Shown here one piece after another: positions 57,391-64,000 of a stretch of 64,000 nucleotides of DNA; the first letter of the stretch is position 1, and each line of letters opens with the position of its first letter. The stretch comes from Adiantum capillus-veneris (taxonomy: Eukaryota > Streptophyta > Polypodiopsida > Polypodiales > Pteridaceae): the NCBI GenBank assembly GCA_014529385.2, contig CM043969.1, forward strand, positions 32,588,446 to 32,652,445. The letters are read 5' to 3'. The notes under the pieces were generated by a model that saw only the letters and a list, made by a program, of their open reading frames with translations, ran no database searches and was not told where the DNA came from. A program made the position numbers and the translations under genes.

Positions 57391-57828
57391 GTGTTTTTAC
57401 GTGTGCGAGAGCATTCAGAAAGTCTAAAGACTGGGCCCACACCTAAATTATCTCCAAGATATTCTAGGCCTTTCAAGATACTCAAGCGAGTTGGTGATTG
57501 TGCCTACAGACAATCGTTACCGTCACACTCTCGTGTCCATCCGGTATTTCATGTAAGCCATTTACGTAAACGATTACATGGGGGAGACAATGTCATTGAC
57601 CAACAGATTCTGGTCAATTTCATTGAACCTCCTACCCCACCGCATGAACCTGAGCGGATTCTTGACTATCATGATTTACGTACCCATCATCATATATGTC
57701 AACAAGCTTTAGTCAAGTGGAAGGATCGACCTGAAGAAGGTGCCACTTGGGAAAACATTAGTGCCCTTAAGAAGAATTTTCCCACTTTTGTTTTTGAGGA
57801 AAAAAACACTTCTCCAAGGGGGGAGTAA
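57391..57828 (+). pseudogene. Gypsy integrase C-terminus with chromodomain
   Basis: 145 open codons: LSPRYSRPFKILKRVGDCAY and HPVFHVSHLRKRLHG (GPY/F-type region), then RILDYHDLRTHHHICQQALV, KWKDRPEEGATWENISALKK and NFPTFVFEEK. This is the CHD chromodomain that defines chromovirus Gypsy elements and is thought to direct insertion by binding histone marks. It is the best-preserved part of this element. Confidence 0.9.
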
Positions 57829-57966
57829 TGTTAGGCCAAGGGCTAGAGGGTAGGGCCTGACCTAGGGGAGTCAAGAACTTAGGCCAAGGGCCAGACTAAA
57901 GGTGTGGACAAGGGATCTAATTAGGTCAAAGGGCCATGGGCTCTCCTATAATAGTTTGGTTGGGAG
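57829..57966 (+). repeat. Start of the chromovirus 3' LTR (truncated)
   Basis: Preceded by the polypurine tract CCAAGGGGGGAGTAA, it begins TGTTAGGCCAAGGGC and continues with AGGCCAAGGGCC repeats for about 130 bp. It is cut off where Copia gag begins, so the Copia sequence replaced or inserted into the LTR. Confidence 0.7.
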
Positions 57967-58860
57967 GTGGATCCGGTGTCAGTCTCCTCTCGGCTTGATA
58001 TGGAGGCCTTAATCAAGTGGATTAAGGACCTCCAAGATCAATTAGCTGCCGTTGGGATGGATTTTTCTCTAGAAGATTTAGCTCAACACTGCACTCACAT
58101 ACTTTCAGTAAGATGTGATGGTCTTGTTACAACACTCAACACTCAGGTTCGTCCAACCCCTATGTTTCTTGAAGAGGAGCTGCAACTCAGGACCAGAGAT
58201 GGTGGAGGTGATGCTGCCTTCATAGCCATGGCAAAAGGCAAGGGGACTATGTCAAATGCTTCTAAGAAGAAGCCCAAGAAGAGGAATTTTTTACGTAGTT
58301 GTTTTTACTGTGACAAGAAGGGTCATGCCCTTAAACACTACAGAAATAAAAAAGTAACCATGAAAGATTCTTGGAAGGAAAGAAAATCCACCAACAATTC
58401 TGAAACAAAACTTGAACTATGGGCCCTCATAGAAGAGGTATTCTCATCAGCACAAACTTCGCTTGTTGATGGTTCTTGGATTCTAGATTGTTATGCATCC
58501 CGACATATGACTATTAAGAAAGACTGGTATAGTTCCTGGAAGCCTCTACAAGAACCCATAAGTGTAATTACTGGGAATAATGCCAAATCTCTAGCCGAAG
58601 GGTGTGGGATAATTTATTTTTTAGTAGCTACAGGTGAAACTAAAGATCTCTCTAATTTGTTATACGTGCCATCAAGAAGAATTTGTTGCCCATTGCTATG
58701 ATCACTGATCGTGATCTTGAAGTACATTTCAAGAAAATTAGAGGAGAAATCTTGGATTCTAAAGGCATCACAGTGGGAAAGTGGATAAGGTGCAACAACC
58801 TCTATGAACTTTATGCACTTGCGGTAACTACAAAAAAAGGTACAACTCAATTCTGGCATT
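57967..58860 (+). pseudogene. Copia gag-protease, 5'-truncated
   Basis: 244 uninterrupted codons (57967-58701). The capsid end is DQLAAVGMDFSLEDLAQHC and TLNTQVRPTPMFLEEELQL; the knuckle is CFYCDKKGHALKHY (last Cys replaced by Tyr); the protease region is SWILDCYASRHMTIKKDWYS, in which DSGAS reads DCYAS; then GNNAKSLAEGCGII and LSNLLYVPS. In the next frame LYALAV...TQFWH-RFGHLR (about 58800-58880) is the pre-integrase domain. Integrase and most reverse transcriptase are missing. Confidence 0.85.
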
Positions 58861-58999
58861 AGAGATTTGGTCACTTAAGGATTGATGTAAAAACCTATGA
58901 GCACTCCAATGGAGGTAAATGAAAAACTCTCCATGGAATATTTTTCTCCCTTAGACAACATTAAAAAGTATAGCAAACTTATGGGAAGCTTAAAATTTT

Positions 59000-59565
59000 G
59001 CAGTATCTGTTTTAAACAGGTTTTCCAACCAACCAAGAGAATCTCACTGAAAGGCAGATATGCGAGTTCTTAAGTACATCAAAGCTACTTTGGGCCATGG
59101 CATTGTCTATGGCATTGGCACAAACAAACTTAGTGGGTATTGTGACTCTGATTGGGCGGGAGATTCTAACTCTAGAAAGTTAGTTTCTAGATTTTGTTTC
59201 TCACTTGGTTCTCGAGTGTTTTCTTGGATCAGCAAGAAGTAGCCAACCATTGCTCTTTCTTGAATGAAAGCAGAGTATAAAGCTGCTTGTTTTGAAACTT
59301 GTGAATCAGTTTGGCTAAGGTGAGTCCTCATGGACTTAGGTGTTTCTCTTGATTTAGCAACAACACTTCAATGCGACAACCAAAGTTGCATTTTGATTGC
59401 CAAGAACCCCGTCTTCCATGCACACACAAAGCATATTGAGGTTCACTATCATTATGTTCGAGAGATAATTGAAAATGAAATTGTGGAGCTAGAGTATTGT
59501 CCTACTGAAGATAATTGTGCAGATATTTTAACCAAATCTCTAGGAAAAAACCAGCTACTTTGACA
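59000..59565 (+). pseudogene. Copia RNase H
   Basis: QPTKRIS, then MRVLKYIKATLGHGIVYGIG, LSGYCDSDWAGDSNSRKLVS (RNase H first Asp in YCDSDWAGD), VFSWISKKQPTIALS with a stop at the Q codon, AEYKAACFETCESVWLR, TLQCDNQSCILIAKNPVFH and HTKHIEVHYHYVREIIENE, ending DILTKSLGKNQLL at 59560. Joined to the pre-integrase domain by a deletion of roughly 2-2.5 kb (the usual integrase plus reverse transcriptase length). Confidence 0.9.
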
Positions 59566-59633
59566 TATTCATCAACTTGGAGTTGGCACACGGCCAACGT
59601 AGAGCATCTTCGGGTGTTCATTGAGGGGGTGTG

Positions 59634-60113
59634 TGTTGAAAGGTCAACCTTTCAACAACGCTTCCACAAAGATTCCTTAAATATTCTCTAAAGATTCCAA
59701 ATAAAGATGCTAATGAAGTGATGAAGACGAAGATGGATGCTGTAATGTGAAGATACAAACTCATGGACATCATCGAATATCCCATTATTATTATTTTGAG
59801 CCGGTTTAGGGCCACTTTTGTAATGTTTACAGAAACTTCATATGTTAAGTCGGCAATTGTATTTTAGCTAGAGATGCTTGTTGGATGAGCAAAGCCAGCT
59901 CACAGTGTTGTAATTAAGCTCTATAGAAGCCTAGGGACAAATCAGGTCATTTTGGTCGGACTTAGGTTTTCTAAGGCTTAGTATATAAGCCAAAACCTAA
60001 AGCTTTGTAAAGAGACGAGTTTTTTTCCACTCTCCTCACTGTGTTCATGTGCCTGAGTGTTTTCTAGACTACTCTGCCACTCCACCATTTAAAATAGTAG
60101 ACTTCGACTCTTA
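59634..60113 (+). repeat. Copia 3' LTR
   Basis: It follows TTGAGGGGGTGTG (polypurine tract) and starts TGTTGAAAGGTCAACCTTTC, itself a palindrome (GTTGAAAGGT/ACCTTTCAAC). TATA-like AGTATATAAGCC lies near 59978. The right end is not defined, because at about 60114 the sequence passes into the next element's LTR. Confidence 0.7.
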
Positions 60114-62706
60114 TGCTCACCTATCTAGTGATAGCCGTTTTTCGGCTCTCCGTAATTGCCGTAGTGAGTTAACCCACCCTACCAAAATCATCCAAACACT
60201 GTGGCTATCCCTACCATTTCACTGTATATAGGTGTGTGTGAGTTAGGGGACTTTTCCCATATCTTCTTAAAAACCCTCAGCTAGCTAGTCACTGGGCTAG
60301 TTGAGCCAAAAAAATAAAAAAATATAAGTATATTATGGCCCATTTGTGTGTAAATATTTCATTGTATATAGGGCCTAAATAAAAGGATTTTTCATAATTA
60401 TTTTGGTATTTATTTAAATATTTCTACCTATGGTGTGTTATTTATGCTATGTACATTGACTCACCATTACCATATTTTTTCTTACCATTTTGCATACTCT
60501 TTATTCCATATAAAAAATAATTTCATGCAAGCTTCTCTTATTTTTGGTGTAACTCCATCCCAACAAAAATCCAAAAAAACTAGTTTTATTTATGTGTATA
60601 TTTTTTCACTATTGTGATTTTTCCTTCCTACATCTATTCTCTTTTACTCTCATAAATTAGAACACCAAAAATATTCATCTTTTTATGGTAGACTTATAAT
60701 GAGAGAGATTTATTTTGACCCCTTTATATTTTTTCCACCTATATTATTTATATTTGACATGTACATATTTTTTTAGACCCCTCAATATTTGATTTTCTTA
60801 GTTGTACTATTCACTTATATCATGATCTCAACAATATCTTCAATTATAGACCTACCAAATAAGGTCAAGGGTATGTGGAATGCATGCATGCACCATGGGG
60901 GGCTCACTCTTGGAGGTATTCAAAAGAATCATCCAAAGAAGGACCTCACAAGGACTTTGTGCAGTGAAAAAACCAGTCGGTTTTGCTGAATTTTTAAAGA
61001 TCACATGCTCTCCGAATTTGAAAAGGTGATACAAACAAAAGTTGTAGCTCCTGGGTTGAACTTTCACCTCAAATTTTTTCATATTTTTTTGAGCTACGAG
61101 CTGTGAGCTAGGATTTTATTTGTGGACCCCAGTTTGCCCATGCTATGCAGCCACACTCCCTCTTCCACTTTATCATTTTCCTCTTTCACACACACCTCTC
61201 CACTCATCATCCCCACCTCTCTCACCACTCCTCTCTACACCCTACTCACCTTCTTCTAAACCATCAAGAATAAGAGAAACCATGGTGAACTCATGTTTCC
61301 TACACACACTTCCATTCCAAAATTGACCACCTAGTCTCATTTTTCCTCATCCATATTACCCATATCTATCAAAAAACCATAAAATCCAGCCTCTTCTCTT
61401 GAAAGACAGCATCATGGTGATTGATTACTCATATTCAATTACCTTGGCTCCCAAAGGAAGGTCAAGAGTGAAAAAAACGTACCGTCAAAGCTAGTGGACC
61501 GTAAAGAAGCGTCAAAATTGACCCTACTCAAGACACTTGGAGCATCAACATTGTAAGAAATCCATGTTTTCTTACCTATTAAGAGTTTTTTCTTCCTTAT
61601 TTGTATCCTACTTGGATACTTCCATTGTAAATATCCAATTCCATTTGTAAATCAATAAAAATACTAACCCTACTAATTTACTAACACTAACCTACTATGA
61701 AAAGTCCTATCACCTCCACTTCTCTCCTCTCTCTCTTCTTCATCTATCCACACCAACTTCTTGATAATTCCAAGCAAAAGAAATTAGATAAGTGCTGAAA
61801 ATCTAACCCAACCATGGTTAGACGAGTAACCCTAGCCTTCAAAAATGCTATAAAAGGAGGGTGTAGCTAGCACAAAGGGAAAGCCATAAGCAAGAGCACT
61901 ATGCTATAGCTTGAGAAGCCAAGCTCAACCTCTCTAAAGTGAGCTATTGAGTGGAAGCTCATTGTTACATGCTTGTGCATGTGTTGTAATAGGGGTGATT
62001 AGCACGGGAACTCTATGCCATTGTAAGAGAGAGAGAGAGAGAGTGGAAAATCTATCATTCCTCCTACTAGTGTAAGCCCAACATTTGTTGAATCAAGGAG
62101 GGTGGATTTGGACTAAGATTGGATACTTTGTCTCTCTTCCAACGTGAAGTAATGGAAAACAATGATGTGTAAGTGTCTTGGTGATATTTTTAGTTCTTGA
62201 TAGCTTGTGTCTGGGTGTTGTCATCAATTTAGCCATAAATCCCATATATTGTAAGAGGGCGACAGGGTGGAGAGGACTCCCCTGGCCTTAAGACAGTGAT
62301 TGGGGTGGCTTTTCTTGTGATGTGTTGTGGTGAAATTTACTCAAGCTATGTTGAACAAATACTAATATCACTTTGATCGTTCATGACAAATTTGTAAGAA
62401 GGTATTAATGCAACAAGCACCCCCTCCCTCTTCTCTCTCTTTCTTACATATATAATTGTGTTTGCTTGATCATTGCCGATACATTTCAAAGAAGCCCGAG
62501 CACTATCTCTCCCTCTCTCTCTCTCTCTCTTTACGCGTCCTAGTTCGCATCCAAAACTAGGTGGTGCCCCAAATCTGTGTAGGGTTAGGTTGCGGGTTTG
62601 TGTGTGTCTTTGTTGTTTTTTCCAACCCCAACGCAATTGAGCAGCACGGAAGTGTACAAGGGTGCTTAGAGGCCACTCTTGTTGTTGCCCGTCCCGGAAC
62701 GCCTCA
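60114..62706 (+). repeat. Gypsy LTR (about 2.6 kb)
   Basis: The start is placed at TGCTCACCTATC because homology to the minus-strand copy at 27918 begins there. The end ...GGAACGCCTCA lies three bases before the primer-binding site. It contains a TATA box (CTATAAAAGGAGGG at about 61849), CT-rich tracts (62507-62531) and a short (GA)n at 62026-62043. The position of the start could be off by a few tens of bases. Confidence 0.75.
61849..61858 (+). promoter_or_regulatory. LTR TATA box
   Basis: CTATAAAAGG inside the LTR, about 860 bp before its end. No other good TATA lies nearby. Confidence 0.55.
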
Positions 62707-62709
62707 AAT

Positions 62710-62727
62710 TGGTGCCCCCATGGAGGA
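62710..62727 (+). other. Gypsy primer-binding site
   Basis: TGGTGCCCCCATGGAGGA just after the LTR. Same core as the other Gypsy copies in the window. Confidence 0.8.
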
Positions 62728-62796
62728 CGGCTTGTGTATGTTTTGTGTAGGCTCAACCTTTAGCATAATCAAGTAGCTTGCATAAATCACGAGAAT

Positions 62797-62994
62797 TTGT
62801 ATGATCCCTTCATTCCCATTGCAAGGCAAAAGGTACACATAATTGTTAGTACTAAGTTGAAATTTCAACGTGTAATTCGTAGAATTTTAGGTCCTCTTAG
62901 GTTGGCAGAGATAAACGCATTAGTAAATCCTTTTATTTTGCCTCTCATTAGGTACGACCTTAGTTTGGACGTCTATATTTTTGTTTTGTTTTAA
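62797..62994 (+). CDS. Leader small ORF 1 (65 codons)
   Basis: MYDPFIPIARQKVHIIVSTK...KFQRVIRRILGPLRLAEI...NPFILPLIRYDLSLDVYIFVLF. Compared with the copy at 27972-28184 (-) the original ATG is ATA, six codons upstream. It ends 21 bp before a second, related small ORF in the same frame. No known domain; amphipathic, with a hydrophobic end. Confidence 0.6.
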   Translation: MYDPFIPIARQKVHIIVSTKLKFQRVIRRILGPLRLAEINALVNPFILPLIRYDLSLDVYIFVLF

Positions 62995-63015
62995 GCATAA
63001 GGTCATGCATAGACA

Positions 63016-63234
63016 ATGGATAATGGCCCAATAATAGAGGTTTTCCCCTTTCATTTCACTCCACACATTAGAATAAACATTGCAATTAGTAGAAAAATCC
63101 ATTTTCAACAACGTATGGTGTTCATGTTTGGTGCCCAAAGAGTAGAAGAAATTCTAGCATCACCAAATCCTGTCATCCTGCCTCTTATTGATTATCATAG
63201 GTCATTTGATGTGAATATTTTTATTTTGTTGTAG
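63016..63234 (+). CDS. Leader small ORF 2 (72 codons)
   Basis: MDNGPIIEVFPFHFTPHIRI, then SRKIHFQQRMVF and EEILASPNPVILPLIDYHRS, ending VNIFILL. Its C-terminal half is paralogous to small ORF 1, and KIHFQ...ILASPNPVILPL matches small ORF 2 of the 34-kb element. It ends 86 bp before gag. Uninterrupted. Confidence 0.6.
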   Translation: MDNGPIIEVFPFHFTPHIRINIAISRKIHFQQRMVFMFGAQRVEEILASPNPVILPLIDYHRSFDVNIFILL

Positions 63235-63320
63235 AATAGATTGCAATTTAGAAAACATTATTGTGTAAATTTTTTTAAGAAATAAAAACAAAAACGTGTT
63301 GTCACTTTGAAACCGATTCA

Positions 63321-64000
63321 ATGGAGGCCCAACGCCAAATGCCTGGATATCCTCTTTTCTTTGGAGAGCCTGGAGAGGATGCAAAATTATTTTTAGCAAA
63401 TTTCAAGATGTCTTGTCGTATCAAGAGGATAGTAACTGATCAAGAACGCGTAGAGATGTTTGAAGTGGTCCTTAGGAAAGATGCTAGCACTTGGTTTGAC
63501 TCGTTTCCTGAGGAAGTTAAAGGGAATTACACGGAAGTTGTGAATCATTTTAAGAGATACTTCTTTGATCCCCAAAACACTCAAAAACTATGGCAAGACA
63601 TTGTTTCTCATAAGCAAAAAGATTTAGATGACTACTACTTGTACAAGAAAGAGTTTCTACGTCTTTGGGCTCTATGGATACGAAATGTTGCTAAACCTGG
63701 TGATGGTGAAGAATTTCTAAAGAAGGAGAGATTCATAGTTGGACTCTTTCCTGATCTTAAGGTAAAGGTGGAGGCGGATGCACCTGCCACCTATGATGCA
63801 GCTGAAATTAGAGCTTACAAGAAGTATAGGAAACTCAAGTGCCTAAGGGGAGAGGTTCCAATAGAAGGTCTTAGACCCAAAGGTAAGTCACAAGCATCAA
63901 CATCTAGGGAGATTCCTGAGGTAACGGCGGAAGTGATTGAGAAGTTAAATAAATCTTTAAGCAGCTTGTCAATTCACCTTGCACAGGCTGTAGGTCCAAA
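63321..64000 (+). CDS. Gypsy gag, uninterrupted, running off the window
   Basis: The ATG at 63321 opens 226 codons without a stop to the window edge. Capsid motifs: MPGYPLFFGEPGEDAKLFLA, KDASTWFDSFPEEVKGNYTE, HFKRYFFDPQN, KEFLRLWALWIRNVAKP, EEFLKKERFIVGLFPDLKVK and APATYDAAEIRAYKKYRKL (retrotransposon gag fold, packaging the element's RNA in the cytoplasm). It is the only gag in the window without a lesion, so this element is probably the youngest. The start codon fits the FPxFxG capsid opening of the homologues at 34782 and 19241(-). Nucleocapsid and protease would lie beyond the window. Confidence 0.9.
   Translation, partial: MEAQRQMPGYPLFFGEPGEDAKLFLANFKMSCRIKRIVTDQERVEMFEVVLRKDASTWFDSFPEEVKGNYTEVVNHFKRYFFDPQNTQKLWQDIVSHKQKDLDDYYLYKKEFLRLWALWIRNVAKPGDGEEFLKKERFIVGLFPDLKVKVEADAPATYDAAEIRAYKKYRKLKCLRGEVPIEGLRPKGKSQASTSREIPEVTAEVIEKLNKSLSSLSIHLAQAVGP

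Noticed and set aside
62797-63234. Small ORFs as parts of one split gag N-terminus
   Set aside because: Gag has its own ATG with the conserved FPxFxG-type opening, and the small ORFs end in aligned stops in several elements with similar spacing.

Overview
This window reads as intergenic DNA from a large, repeat-rich plant (streptophyte) nuclear genome. I see no intact host gene, rRNA, tRNA, CRISPR array or bacterial-style operon. Almost everything I can identify is a transposable element: plant-type Ty3/Gypsy and Ty1/Copia LTR retrotransposons on both strands, most of them split by stops, frameshifts, internal deletions and nested insertions. One Gypsy-like family (gag with a D-H-G retropepsin) and one putative transposase-like family (DG...SQFK...GHxKGxxDG) are types I associate, from memory only, with charophyte, bryophyte and lycophyte genomes. 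The species cannot be fixed from this sequence.

Layout. 0-3.4 kb: decayed Gypsy gag/protease, then two foldback repeats. 4.1-5 kb: decayed coding DNA with repeated W-[IV]-P-K motifs. 8.2-9.6 kb: Copia gag-protease (+). 10.2-12.1 kb: a Gypsy RT-connection fragment (+), then a Copia pre-integrase/integrase remnant with PBS and LTR (-). 12.1-13.3 kb: Gypsy gag (-) with an in-frame 189-bp tandem duplication. 13.6-15.0 kb: three long (AG)n tracts. 15.4 kb: a 154-bp near-perfect foldback. 16.7 kb: a MITE with an exact 8-bp target duplication. 18.1-19.5 kb: Gypsy gag plus a leader small ORF (-). 20.7-22.4 kb: Copia RT/RNase H (-). 23.1-26.0 kb: a gag-protease-only element between direct repeats. 26.0-28.5 kb: Copia integrase, Gypsy RNase H/integrase, and a minimal LTR-leader-LTR remnant. 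30.4-39.4 kb: a tandem composite of a gag-protease-only Gypsy element with about 1.94-kb LTRs, flanked by a matching GCACT. 39.9-41.9 kb: unrecognised decayed coding DNA. 42-43.5 kb: Gypsy gag with PBS (-). 45.5-48.3 kb: a second copy of the Gypsy family seen at the window start. 49.5-53.3 kb: transposase-like pseudogene with palindromic minisatellites in a probable intron and downstream. 53.3-57.9 kb: chromodomain-bearing Gypsy element. 58-60.1 kb: internally deleted Copia element with its 3' LTR. 60.1-64 kb: the youngest-looking Gypsy element, with LTR, PBS, two leader small ORFs and an uninterrupted gag running off the window end.

The most interesting signal is a family of 64-72 codon ORFs lying between primer-binding site and gag in at least four elements. 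Their C-terminal pattern is alike, roughly P-[FV]-[IV]-L-P-L ... V-x-I-[FY]-[VI]-L-x-stop, and in two elements of different LTR family they occur as a spaced pair before gag. Second is the tandem composite at 30.4-39.4 kb. Third is the transposase-like gene with palindromic minisatellites of one motif type. All family names come from motifs read by eye; no database search was run.
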